Below the pieces are notes generated by a model. It was not told where the DNA came from. It made no database searches and was given only the letters and a program-made list of their open reading frames with translations. From CAZABP01 sp964483245 (GTDB lineage: Bacteria; Planctomycetota; UBA1135; UBA2386), in assembly GCA_964483245.1 (NCBI GenBank), contig CAZABP010000083.1:1-15068 (forward strand): a stretch of DNA of 15,068 nucleotides, written 5' to 3'. Each line of letters begins with the position of its first letter. Position 1 is the stretch's first letter. Both the position numbers and the translations under genes were made by a program. Shown here piece by piece: positions 1-7,241 of this stretch.

Positions 1-1
1 G

Positions 2-145
2 TTGCTCGCCGGGCTGCGCGAGGTCCTGCTCGCCGCGCATCCGTACGAAGTGCCGGAGCTGCTGGTGTTCGCCGTCGACGCGGGGCTCGGCAGCTACCTG
101 GAGTGGGTCGCGGCCAGCTGCCGGCCGGCCGACGGCGCGACGTGA
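2..145 (+). CDS. cutA: CutA-like divalent-cation tolerance protein, C-terminal part (5' end outside window)
   Basis: Only the last 47 residues are present, read in frame from base 2 to the TGA at 143-145. They contain HPYEVPEL (residues 13-20 of the fragment), followed about 10 residues later by GSYLEW. This pattern, an HPYE-x-PE strand and then a YL-x-W helix start, is the C-terminal signature of the small trimeric cytoplasmic CutA1 family, which has been linked to copper and divalent metal tolerance. CutA proteins are usually about 105-115 residues, so roughly the first 60 residues lie upstream of the window. The stop codon overlaps the GTG start of the transporter gene by four bases (GTGA), which points to translational coupling. 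The family call rests on this fragment alone, but the motif is distinctive. Confidence 0.82.
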   Translation: MLAGLREVLLAAHPYEVPELLVFAVDAGLGSYLEWVAASCRPADGAT

Positions 146-1701
146 CGATCGCGGCCGAGCTCCCGAGCGAATCACCCGACCGCGTCAGCGGGAGCATGCT
201 GCTGCTGAGTCTGCTGCTGGCGGGGCTCGCGTACTGGCTGTCCGGCCGGCTCGAGTTCGGCGCCGGCGCCGATGCCGAAGCGGGCCGGCGGACGCTGGCA
301 GTCACGGCGCTGACGGCCGGCTGCTGGTTGCTGCGTGCGATGCCGCTGGCTGCGGCGTCGCTGTTGCCGCTCGTGCTGCTGCCGCTGCTCGGCGCCCGCA
401 GCGTCGCGGCCGTCGCACCGGCCTATGCCGATCCGATCCTGTGGCTGTTCTTCGGCGGCTTCGTGCTGGCGTTGGCGATCGAGCGTTGCGGCCTGCACCG
501 GCGTTTCGCGCTGCGCGTGATCGCCGCGTTCGGCGGGGAGCCACGCCGGATCGTGCTCGGCTTCGCGCTCGCCGCGGTCGGGCTGTCGATGTGGATCAAC
601 AACACGGCGACCTGCCTCGCGCTGCTGCCGATCGGCTGGGCGATCGTCGAGCGCGTCGGGGCCGCGGGGCTGCTGCCGCCGGATGCGCAGCGCCGGTTCG
701 GCACCGCGCTGATGTTGGCGATCGGTTACTCCTGCTCGATCGGCGGGATCGCGACGCCGATCGGGACGGCGCCGAACCTGTTGTTCTTCAAGGTCTGGCG
801 CGATCTGGAGCAGCAGGGTGCGCCGGTCGTGTCGTTCGTGCAGTGGATCGTCGCGTTCGCGCCGCTGGCCGTGCTGTTCGCCGTGCTGGTGCAGCTGTTG
901 CTGGTGCGCGTGCTGTTCCCGCTGCCGAAGCTCGGGACCGAGGCGTCGCGGCAGCTGGTTGCGAGCGTGACCGAGCTGCCGCCGATGTCGTCGGCGGAGC
1001 GGCGCGTGCTTTGTGTGTTTGCGACCGTCGTGGCGCTGTGGATCACGCGCAGCGACGTGCGGCTGTCGGCCGAGTTGCAGATCGACGGTTGGGCGACGCG
1101 GCTCGGGCTGCCCGGGATCGACGACGGCACGGTCGCGCTCGGCGCGGCGCTGCTGCTGTTCCTGCTGCCGGCCGGTGGCGGCGAACGGCGCCCGCTGATG
1201 GACTGGGGCACGGCGCGGCGCATGCCGTTCGAGATCCTGCTGCTGCTCGGCGGCGGCGTTGCGATCGCGTCGGCGTTCACGGCGACCGGCGTCAGCGCAG
1301 CACTCGGCGGCGTCATGGCGGATGCACTGCAGGGCGTATCGCCGTGGCTCGCCGTCGCAATCGTCGTGACGTTCCTGACCTTCGTGACGGAAGTGACCAG
1401 CAACACCGCGATCACGGCACTGAGCCTGCCGCTGCTGCTGTCGACCGCCGTCGGCCTGGGGATCGATCCGCGGCTCCTGCTGCTGCCGGCGACGATCGCC
1501 GCGTCGTGCGCGTTCATGTTCCCGATCGCGACACCGCCGAACGCCGTCGTGTTCGCGAGTGGCAAGGTCTCGATGGCGGACATGGCGCGCGCCGGGCTGG
1601 TCTGCAATCTGCTGTCGATCCTGTTGCTGAGCCTCGTGATGGGTCTGTGGGTGCTGCCGTGGCTCGGGGTCGGGACCGGGAGGCCGGCGTGGCTGCGGTG
1701 A
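142..1701 (+). CDS. SLC13/DASS-family sodium:carboxylate (or anion) symporter
   Basis: This is a polytopic inner-membrane transporter of 519 residues when started at the GTG at 142. That start overlaps the upstream TGA as GTGA; a further GTG at 103 would add 13 arginine-rich residues and overlap cutA more deeply, so I prefer 142. The two inverted-repeat signatures of the DASS family are visible. The first half has INNTAT at about 152-157 and GTAPNLLF at 208-215. The second half has TSNTAITAL at 419-427 and ATPPNAVVFASG at 463-474. In known DASS structures these SNT-type motifs hold the Na+ ions and the substrate carboxylate. About 11-12 hydrophobic segments are present and the length is normal. 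The substrate cannot be told from sequence; citrate, succinate, sulfate and other anions all occur in the family. The stop codon overlaps the next gene. Confidence 0.9.
   Translation: MTIAAELPSESPDRVSGSMLLLSLLLAGLAYWLSGRLEFGAGADAEAGRRTLAVTALTAGCWLLRAMPLAAASLLPLVLLPLLGARSVAAVAPAYADPILWLFFGGFVLALAIERCGLHRRFALRVIAAFGGEPRRIVLGFALAAVGLSMWINNTATCLALLPIGWAIVERVGAAGLLPPDAQRRFGTALMLAIGYSCSIGGIATPIGTAPNLLFFKVWRDLEQQGAPVVSFVQWIVAFAPLAVLFAVLVQLLLVRVLFPLPKLGTEASRQLVASVTELPPMSSAERRVLCVFATVVALWITRSDVRLSAELQIDGWATRLGLPGIDDGTVALGAALLLFLLPAGGGERRPLMDWGTARRMPFEILLLLGGGVAIASAFTATGVSAALGGVMADALQGVSPWLAVAIVVTFLTFVTEVTSNTAITALSLPLLLSTAVGLGIDPRLLLLPATIAASCAFMFPIATPPNAVVFASGKVSMADMARAGLVCNLLSILLLSLVMGLWVLPWLGVGTGRPAWLR
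1678..1683 (+). promoter_or_regulatory. ribosome binding site that decides the start of the GT-C-like gene
   Basis: GGGAGG lies inside the 3' end of the transporter gene, five bases before the GTG at 1689 and 14 bases before the GTG at 1698. The short spacing favours 1689. This is one of the few clear Shine-Dalgarno sequences in the window; most other starts have a weak one or none. Confidence 0.55.
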
Positions 1702-3344
1702 TCCGCGCGTTCGGGGTGTTCTTCCTGCTGTTGCTGCCGTTCGCGCACGGCTACGTCGAGAACGCCGATGCCGAAGTGACGCTGCACGCCGCGCGTGCAT
1801 TCTGGTTGCGCGGGGACTTCGGGCTGGACGCCGCGGCGCCGGACGCATCGCTGCCCGAGCAGCAGATCGCCGCGATCATCGCGGCCCCGGGTCGCGGCGG
1901 CAGCTACGGGATGACCGGGCGCAATGGCAAGCAATACGTCTGGTTCCCGATCGGGCATCAGCTGCTGCTGGTGCCGTGCGTGGCGCTCGGCGACGTGCTG
2001 GACCGGCTGTGGCCGCAACCGGGCCAGGCCCTCGTGACGCTGCACGGCGAGATGCGGGGCAACCTGTTCTGGGCCCGGTTCCTCGCCTCGTTGCTCCCGA
2101 TCGCGGCGGCGGCCGGCTCGGCGGTCGTGCTGCTGTTGCTCGCGCAGCTTCTGGCCGGTTGCGCACGGGACGCCCTCTGGACGCTCGGGCTCGCGTCCGC
2201 TGCGACGCAGCTGCTGGCACAGACGCCGATGACGACCGCGGATCTGCCCGGCGCGTTCGCGCTGCTGCTGATGGGCCTGTGCACGATCCGCTACGCGCGC
2301 CATGCCGGTGGCACCGGCACGCTCGCGCTCGCCGGGCTCAGCGGCGGCTGGGCCGTGTTGATCCGATATCCGCACGCCGTGCCGGTCGCGCTGCTCGGGG
2401 CCTGGATCGTCTGGCTCGCGCTGCAGCGCCGCGATCACGCCGCGTTGCTGGTGTTCGCAGCGGCGGCCCTGCCTGAGGTCGTGCTGCTGCTGCTCGCAAA
2501 CCTGTGGCGCTTCGGCAGCGTGTGGGAGACCGGGTACAGCCGCGGTGCGAACGCCGGGACTGCGTTCGCGGTGTGGTTCGGAGTGCCGCTGCTGCTGCTC
2601 GCGCCCGGCAAAGGGCTGCTCTGGTTCACGCCGCCGCTGTGGCTGGGGCTGACCGGTGCCTGCCGGCGCGCGCTGCGGATGCCGGCAGTCGCGATCACCG
2701 GGATCGCGCTGCTGCTCGTGCTGCTGCTGCACGGCAGCACGACCTACTGGGGCGGCGGACAGTGCTACGGCGTGCGTTACCTGACCGGGCCGGCGGTCCT
2801 GTTCCTCGCCGCGATGCTGGCGCTCGGCAAGCCCTGGCGGATCCGGCCGCGGCTGTGCCTGCTGGTCGGTGCGGCCGGATTGCTGGTTGCGCTCGGGGGC
2901 CTGGTGACTCCGTACCGCGGCCAGCAGGAGCTCGCGCTCGCCGCAGTGGGGGTCGCATACCCGCAAGCCCCACCGGAACTGCGGCAGGACCCGGCGAACG
3001 TGGATCCTCGGTTCTCGCCGCTACACAGCCATTGGATCTATGCCGCGCTCTCGGTGACCGGCCGGCTCGACCGCGGCAGCGACGCGGACGCCACCGGGGC
3101 GATGTTCGGCGTGACCGTGCGCGGGCTGCCGAAGCCGAGCTGGCCGGAGGACACCCGGCTGCAGCATTGGTGGCCGTTCTATCTCGGGCTGCTGCTCGGC
3201 TTCTCCGGCTGGTGGATCGCGCTGCCGCTGTGGCTGCTCGGCGGGTTCCTGTTCACCTGCTGGTTCCGGTCAAGGTGGCGCGGCGATCCGGCCGATAGCA
3301 GCGGCAACATCGCGACCACCCCCGCATGCTCGTCCCCGCCCTGA
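1689..3344 (+). CDS. polytopic membrane protein, GT-C/family 39 glycosyltransferase-like
   Basis: This is a 551-residue integral membrane protein with about 10 hydrophobic helices. I chose the GTG at 1689 because a GGGAGG ribosome binding site (1678-1683) lies five bases upstream; a GTG at 1698 overlaps the preceding TGA as GTGA and is the alternative. After the first helix there is a luminal-type acidic stretch, ENADAEV (about 24-30), in the position where GT-C enzymes carry their catalytic acidic residue. Two further motifs recur in family-39-like proteins: APGKGLLWFTPPL (305-317) and WGGGQCYGVRYL (354-365). Such enzymes move sugars from polyprenyl-phosphate donors to lipid or protein acceptors at the periplasmic face, but neither donor nor acceptor can be inferred here. 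The C-terminal tail (about 528-551) is hydrophilic and low in complexity. The gene overlaps the next one by 19 bases. I am confident that it is a gene and moderately confident of the fold. Confidence 0.65.
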   Translation: MAAVIRAFGVFFLLLLPFAHGYVENADAEVTLHAARAFWLRGDFGLDAAAPDASLPEQQIAAIIAAPGRGGSYGMTGRNGKQYVWFPIGHQLLLVPCVALGDVLDRLWPQPGQALVTLHGEMRGNLFWARFLASLLPIAAAAGSAVVLLLLAQLLAGCARDALWTLGLASAATQLLAQTPMTTADLPGAFALLLMGLCTIRYARHAGGTGTLALAGLSGGWAVLIRYPHAVPVALLGAWIVWLALQRRDHAALLVFAAAALPEVVLLLLANLWRFGSVWETGYSRGANAGTAFAVWFGVPLLLLAPGKGLLWFTPPLWLGLTGACRRALRMPAVAITGIALLLVLLLHGSTTYWGGGQCYGVRYLTGPAVLFLAAMLALGKPWRIRPRLCLLVGAAGLLVALGGLVTPYRGQQELALAAVGVAYPQAPPELRQDPANVDPRFSPLHSHWIYAALSVTGRLDRGSDADATGAMFGVTVRGLPKPSWPEDTRLQHWWPFYLGLLLGFSGWWIALPLWLLGGFLFTCWFRSRWRGDPADSSGNIATTPACSSPP

Positions 3345-4759
3345 TCCCGTTGCTGCTGGCCTGCCAGGATCCCGAGCCCGCGCCGCCGCCAGTGACCGTC
3401 GTGCTCCACCTGAACGACGGTGGCGTCGTGACCGGCACGCTGCTGCGTGACACGCCGAGCTACGTCGAGGTGCGCGTCGATGCAGCGACCGTGGTGGGAC
3501 TCGAGCGTCGCCGGATCGCGAAGATCGAGCGCAGCTCGGCCGACCCGGTGCCGGCGCTGGCGTTGCCGTTGCGCCCGCGCGACGAGTGGTACGTGCTGCA
3601 CGACGGGCTCGGACGCGTGATCGGCCAGCTCCATTCGGTCGTCGCGGCGAGCGACGAAGGGGGCTGCCGGATCGACGAGGAGTGGTCGTTCACGAGCGGC
3701 GACCGCACGACGGTGATCACGCTGCTCGAGGAATGCGACCGCGAGCTGCGCCCACGGCGCGCGTTCTACCGCGAGCGCGTGCAGACGGCGGCGTCGCCGC
3801 ACCTGCTCGTCGAGCGCACGGTCCGGGCGACGATCGAGCCGGACCAGCTCGTGCTCGAGCGCCACGACCTGAACAGCGATCCGGAGCGGCGCGAGATCCG
3901 GCTCGATGCCGCGACGACGTTTCCGCTGCTGTCGCTCGAGCAGGCCCGCCAGCACGGCGTGCCGGCGACGAGGGTGCGCGTGTTCGACCTGCAGGCGCAG
4001 GAGTTCGCGTGGCGCGAGTTCACGTTGCGGCTGCGGCGCAAGGTCCCGCACGGTGGCGGCACGCTGGCGGTCCGCGAACTCTGCTGGACCGGATCCGGCG
4101 CCACCAACCACGAGTGGCTCGACAGCGCGGGGCGGCCGCTGCGGCGTGAGGCGAACGGCACCAGCGTGGTTGCGTTGCCGATGGGCGAGACGCAGACCAG
4201 ACACCTCGCGGAGACGCGGCCGGAGATCTTCGAGCCGGCGTTCCGCAGCGAAGCCGGGCGGCAGTTCGGACTCTGGCTCCCGAGCCCGGTCTGGCGCCAT
4301 GCGTCCGAAGTCCCTGCGGGGCGGTTGACCGCGCATGCATCGGCGCACCGCGCCAGCATCACGGTCATGCAGATCCCGCAGCATGCATCCGATGCACACG
4401 TCGAGGATGTCGCCGACACCGTGCTGCGCCAACTCCGCCTGCTGCATCCGGCGCTGCACGTCGAGCGGCGTGAGCGCCTGACCTGGCGCGGCCACGATGC
4501 GATCGATGTGCTGGCCGGCTACGAGATCACGGACGAAGGCGCGCGGACACGGCATCGCTGCATGATCCGCGTGCTGGCCGGCACGCCGATCCCGCTCGCG
4601 GTCTGCATCGCCGCACCGCGCGACGAGCTGTTCGATCTGGAGCCGGATCTGCCGCGGCTACTGGATGGGCTGGAGCTCGATCCGCGCGCAGTCGAGCCGG
4701 TTATGCAGGGACCGCTGGCCGAAGGTTCGGCCCGCGGCAAGCCGCGCGCCGGCTCCTGA
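3326..4759 (+). CDS. exported or lipoprotein-like protein of unknown function
   Basis: I do not recognise this 477-residue protein as a named family. It starts with a short hydrophobic stretch ending LLLACQ, with Cys13 in a lipobox-like position, but there is no K/R before it and L at -2 is atypical, so lipid attachment is uncertain. Residues 24-69 form a small beta-rich unit (LNDGGVVTGTLL, then RRRIAKIE) resembling the Sm-like or SHD1-type folds seen in planctomycetal proteins. Residues 85-300 look like the long beta-sheet of LolA/DUF3108-type periplasmic proteins, including the strand pair around NHEWLDSAGRPLRREANG (261-278). Residues 310-452 look like a PsbP/DcrB-type domain. These domain resemblances are impressions from the strand pattern, not matches. 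The ATG lies 19 bases inside the upstream gene and has no clear ribosome binding site, which is consistent with coupling. This is the last gene of the + strand run. Confidence 0.8.
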   Translation: MLVPALIPLLLACQDPEPAPPPVTVVLHLNDGGVVTGTLLRDTPSYVEVRVDAATVVGLERRRIAKIERSSADPVPALALPLRPRDEWYVLHDGLGRVIGQLHSVVAASDEGGCRIDEEWSFTSGDRTTVITLLEECDRELRPRRAFYRERVQTAASPHLLVERTVRATIEPDQLVLERHDLNSDPERREIRLDAATTFPLLSLEQARQHGVPATRVRVFDLQAQEFAWREFTLRLRRKVPHGGGTLAVRELCWTGSGATNHEWLDSAGRPLRREANGTSVVALPMGETQTRHLAETRPEIFEPAFRSEAGRQFGLWLPSPVWRHASEVPAGRLTAHASAHRASITVMQIPQHASDAHVEDVADTVLRQLRLLHPALHVERRERLTWRGHDAIDVLAGYEITDEGARTRHRCMIRVLAGTPIPLAVCIAAPRDELFDLEPDLPRLLDGLELDPRAVEPVMQGPLAEGSARGKPRAGS

Positions 4760-4776
4760 AGCTCTCCCGCCGCACC

Positions 4777-4826
4777 GGCATGATCGCGGCGTCGCTCTGC
4801 GTGCGGCCTTGGCGGCGACGCATGCC
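4777..4826. terminator. candidate bidirectional hairpin between convergent genes
   Basis: In the 79-bp gap between the convergent genes ending at 4759 and 4839 there are two nested inverted repeats: GGCATG (4777-4782) with CATGCC (4821-4826), and GCGTCGC (4789-4795) with GCGACGC (4815-4821). The loop between the inner arms is 19 bases and the two pairings share one base. There is no T-tract on either side, so this is a plausible but unproven terminator for both genes. Confidence 0.35.
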
Positions 4827-4838
4827 ACCGGGCGCGGA

Positions 4839-6395
4839 CTAACTCGTTCGCAGCACCGATTCCCCAGCCCGCAGCCGGGCGGCCCCGAGCAGGTGTTCCG
4901 GCGTGACGTCGACGGCGGCCTCGAGGTCGGCCAACGTGCGCGCCAGCCGCAGCAGGCGGACGCGCGTGCGGCCCGAATGCCGGCCGCTGCGCAGGATCCG
5001 GGTCAGCGTCGAGCGTGCCTGCGGATGCACGAGCGTGAGCTGGCTCAGCTCCGGCTCGTCGAGGCGGCCGTTCGGTACGAAGCGCCCGCTGCCGCCGTTG
5101 CGCTCCCGCTGGCGCGCCACGGCCGCGAGCACGCGCGTGCGGAGATCCGCCGTCGCGAAGCCCGGATCCGGCGCCGAGTCGTATTCGCCGGGATCCACGC
5201 TCGGCACCTCGAGCTGGATGTCGAGCCGGTCCAGCAGCGGGCCGGAGATGCGCTGCAGATAGCGTGCGCGGCCATGCGGTCCGCAGACACACGGCCGCTG
5301 CGGATGACCGGCGTAACCGCACGGACACGGATTCATCGCCGCGACCAGCAGACAGTCGGCCGGCATCGTGACCACGTCGCGGGCCCGCGCGATGGTGATC
5401 TGGCCATCTTCCAGAGGCTGCCGGAGCCCCTCGAGGGCGTCGCGCCGGAACTCCGGCAGTTCATCCAGGAACAGCACGCCGCGATGCGCCAGCGTGACCT
5501 CGCCCGGCCGGATCTCGGTGCCACCGCCGAGCAGACTGACGTGGCTGCTCGAGTGGTGCGGCGCGCGGAACGGCCGCTCGACCAGCGCGATCGCCGGACC
5601 GCACATGTGCGCACTGCGCACCCGCAGGATCTCCAGCATCTCGTTCCGCTCCGGTGGCGCGAGCAGGCCCGGCAGCCGGCGCGCGAGCGCGCTCTTGCCG
5701 GACCCGGGTGGGCCGACCAGCAGCAGGTTGTGCCGCCCGGCCGCGGCTGCCGCGAGGGCCAGCTTCGCCGTGCGCAGCCCGCGGATGTCGCGCAGGTCCG
5801 GCGCCTGCGCCCGCGCCGAGCGCTCGCGCGCAGGCTGCACCGGACGCAACGGCAGCTCGCCGCTGAGCCACAGCAGCGCTTCGCGCAGCGTTGCGACGCC
5901 GAGTACGTCGACCCCAGGGACGACGGCCGCGGCGCGTGCGTCTTGTGCGCTGGTCAACAGCGTGGTCAGGCCGAGCTCGGCCGCACAGACGGCAGCCGCC
6001 ACGACGCCACGCGCCGGCAGGACGCGTCCGTCGAGCGACAGCTCGCCATGCGCCATCAGCCCCGCCAGCCGCTCGCGCGGGACGAGGACTTCGGCGCCGG
6101 CCAGCACGAGCGCCATCGGCAGGTCGAAGCCGCTGCCTCCTTTGCGCAGACCGGCCGGCACGAAGTTCAGCGTCGGGTTCCCCCGCGGCGGTGGCACGCC
6201 GGCAGCGCGATAAGCGCCGAGGATCCGATAGAACGCCTCGCGCACGACGGCATCCACCATGCCGAGGATCCGCGGCCGCTCTTCGCCGCCGCGCATCGTC
6301 GCCTCGATCGTCACCGGGATCGCTTCGACCCCACGCAATGCCGCCGCGGCGATCGACGCCGTCGGCTCGAACAGGTCGGACTCACTGTGTTGCAC
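4839..6395 (-). CDS. comM: YifB/ComM-family Mg-chelatase-like AAA+ ATPase
   Basis: The 518-residue protein has the usual length and order of this family. An N-terminal ChlI-like fold covers about 14-180, with PTLNFVPAGLRKGGSGFDLP (74-93) matching the family's nucleic-acid/Lon-like segment. The AAA+ Mg-chelatase core follows: Walker A GPPGSGKS (228-235), FRAPHHSSS (276-284), Walker B GVLFLDELPEF (306-316, with D311 and E312) and the sensor/arginine-finger region ISGPLLDRLD (383-392). It carries the conserved paired cysteines C357/C359 and C369/C371, then the C-terminal ARTLADLE helix (485-492). In Vibrio and Haemophilus, ComM is a hexameric helicase that promotes branch migration during natural transformation; many other bacteria keep it without known competence. 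The start is a GTG with only an AGG-type site upstream. The gene is divergent from the repeat protein at 6526. Confidence 0.93.
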   Translation of the reverse strand: MQHSESDLFEPTASIAAAALRGVEAIPVTIEATMRGGEERPRILGMVDAVVREAFYRILGAYRAAGVPPPRGNPTLNFVPAGLRKGGSGFDLPMALVLAGAEVLVPRERLAGLMAHGELSLDGRVLPARGVVAAAVCAAELGLTTLLTSAQDARAAAVVPGVDVLGVATLREALLWLSGELPLRPVQPARERSARAQAPDLRDIRGLRTAKLALAAAAAGRHNLLLVGPPGSGKSALARRLPGLLAPPERNEMLEILRVRSAHMCGPAIALVERPFRAPHHSSSHVSLLGGGTEIRPGEVTLAHRGVLFLDELPEFRRDALEGLRQPLEDGQITIARARDVVTMPADCLLVAAMNPCPCGYAGHPQRPCVCGPHGRARYLQRISGPLLDRLDIQLEVPSVDPGEYDSAPDPGFATADLRTRVLAAVARQRERNGGSGRFVPNGRLDEPELSQLTLVHPQARSTLTRILRSGRHSGRTRVRLLRLARTLADLEAAVDVTPEHLLGAARLRAGESVLRTS

Positions 6396-6456
6396 AGCGG
6401 ACCTGTGCCGCGCAGGCGCCGGTGGTTCCGGGTCGGACCACGAAATCGGCGCTGGC

Positions 6457-6462
6457 TATACT
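6457..6462 (+). promoter_or_regulatory. candidate -10 element for the repeat-protein gene
   Basis: TATACT differs from the sigma-70 consensus at one position and stands out in a region of very high GC. It lies 63 bases before the ATG at 6526. I see no good -35 hexamer at the expected distance. The 130-bp divergent region 6396-6525 must also hold the promoter for the comM-like gene, for which nothing convincing is visible. Confidence 0.35.
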
Positions 6463-6525
6463 GCCCGGCCCCGCGCGGCCGCCGCCGCACCCTGCGTCGT
6501 CGCTGCGGGTATTCGGAGAAGCCTC

Positions 6526-7077
6526 ATGAAACGTCTCGAACCCACCTCGTTGGCCGATCGCATGACCCTGCTCGAGCAGAGCAACCGCCGCCTCCGCGGC
6601 ACGCTGCTGTTCGTCCTCCTCGGTGCCGGCGCGCTGCCGCTGCTCGCCTGGCGCGGCACCGACCCGACCGTGGTCCGTGCGCAGCGTTTCGAGCTGGCCG
6701 GCGCCGAGGATGGCAAGGTGCTCGGCGTGTTCGAACTGGACAAGGACGGGCTGCCGTTCTTCGAGATGCGCGACGCCAACGAGACGCCGCGGATCCGCAT
6801 GAAGATCGGCCGCGGCGGCTCCGAGCCGATCATCTCGATGCACGACCCCGAAGGGATGCAGCGCTCGAGCTACGCGATGGACGCGTCCGGCAATCCGCAT
6901 TGGATCCTGCAGGACAAGGGGCAGAAGCCGCGCCTGCACGCCGCCGTCAGCGAGTCCGGCGCGCCGTCGCTGATCTTCATCCACGTGGATGGGACGAGAC
7001 CGGCAGGGATCGGCGTCACGGCCGAAGGCAAGCCGTGGAAGCTGCCGGTCGAAACCAAGCCGGAGGACGGCAAGTAG
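6526..7077 (+). CDS. small membrane-anchored protein with tandem 23-residue repeats
   Basis: The ATG at 6526 follows a GGAGAA ribosome binding site (6515-6520) at a five-base spacing, so the start is well supported; longer in-frame ORFs reaching back to 6259 run into the comM-like gene and are rejected. The protein has 183 residues: a charged N-terminus with heptad-like leucines (MTLLEQSNRRLR, 13-24), one transmembrane helix (about 25-42) and a hydrophilic remainder. From residue 77 the sequence repeats every 23-24 residues, with each unit opening with P at 77, 101, 124, 147 and 170. The loose pattern is P-x-hydrophobic-x-hydrophobic-x-D-x-x-G-x-x-R, then an alternating strand and SG or EG. 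This resembles short beta-solenoid repeats in hypothetical proteins of Planctomycetota and Acidobacteriota. The soluble part is probably extracytoplasmic if the N-terminus is inside. The function is unknown. Confidence 0.85.
   Translation: MKRLEPTSLADRMTLLEQSNRRLRGTLLFVLLGAGALPLLAWRGTDPTVVRAQRFELAGAEDGKVLGVFELDKDGLPFFEMRDANETPRIRMKIGRGGSEPIISMHDPEGMQRSSYAMDASGNPHWILQDKGQKPRLHAAVSESGAPSLIFIHVDGTRPAGIGVTAEGKPWKLPVETKPEDGK
6754..7035 (+). repeat. protein-level tandem repeat, four units of about 23 residues
   Basis: Units begin at residues 77, 101, 124 and 147 of the protein encoded at 6526-7077, with a further unit started at 170. Examples of unit starts are PFFEMRDANETPR, PIISMHDPEGMQR and PHWILQDKGQKPR. 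The DNA copies are diverged, so the repeat is visible only after translation. Confidence 0.7.
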
Positions 7078-7092
7078 CCTCGCGTACGTGGC

Positions 7093-7123
7093 GCGGGCCG
7101 GTCGGGTGCTCCCGCCGGCCCGC
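7093..7123. terminator. strong GC-rich hairpin, candidate bidirectional terminator
   Basis: GCGGGCCGG (7093-7101) pairs perfectly with CCGGCCCGC (7115-7123). Inside it, CGGG (7103-7106) pairs with CCCG (7111-7114) around a TGCT loop, leaving only T7102 bulged, so the stem has 13 base pairs. It starts 15 bases after the stop of the repeat-protein gene. There is no T-run, but the stem is stable enough to act as a terminator in a GC-rich genome. The facing gene ends at 7242. Confidence 0.6.
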
Positions 7124-7135
7124 ATCCGGGCGCTG

Positions 7136-7206
7136 AGAGGCTGTTCCTGACACCCCGCGCCGCGCCGAGGCCGGCCGAACGCAGCGGGGATTTGGGCACA
7201 GCCTCT
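7136..7206. repeat. 71-bp imperfect inverted repeat, possible MITE or REP-like element
   Basis: The outer arms AGAGGCTGT (7136-7144) and ACAGCCTCT (7198-7206) are perfect 9-bp complements. After a mismatched stretch, a second pairing follows: CCCCGC at 7153-7158 with GCGGGG at about 7184-7189. No ORF is inside. I see no clear target-site duplication at the ends. It may be a small non-autonomous mobile element, a dispersed palindrome, or simply a second terminator in this convergent gap. Confidence 0.5.
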
Positions 7207-7241
7207 GCGGCGCCCGTCGTCAGTGATCGGCTGCCGTCAGG

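Noticed and set aside
441..1688. Upstream extension of the GT-C-like membrane protein back to 441
   Set aside because: The extension is Arg/Ala-rich, lies wholly within the transporter gene in another frame, and a ribosome binding site marks the start at 1689.
172..2966. Very long minus-strand open frames (172-1848 and 726-2966) opposite the operon
   Set aside because: Their translations are rich in Arg, Gln, Pro and His with no fold-like pattern, the usual antisense shadow in GC-rich DNA; the plus-strand frames carry recognisable families.
5310..5330. The two CxC pairs of the ComM-like protein as a novel metal site
   Set aside because: NPCPCG and a second Cys pair are a standard conserved feature of the YifB/ComM family, so they are not new.
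4665..7136. 823-codon plus-strand open frame across the comM-like gene and the repeat protein
   Set aside because: It covers two well-supported genes in other frames and its translation has no domain-like pattern.
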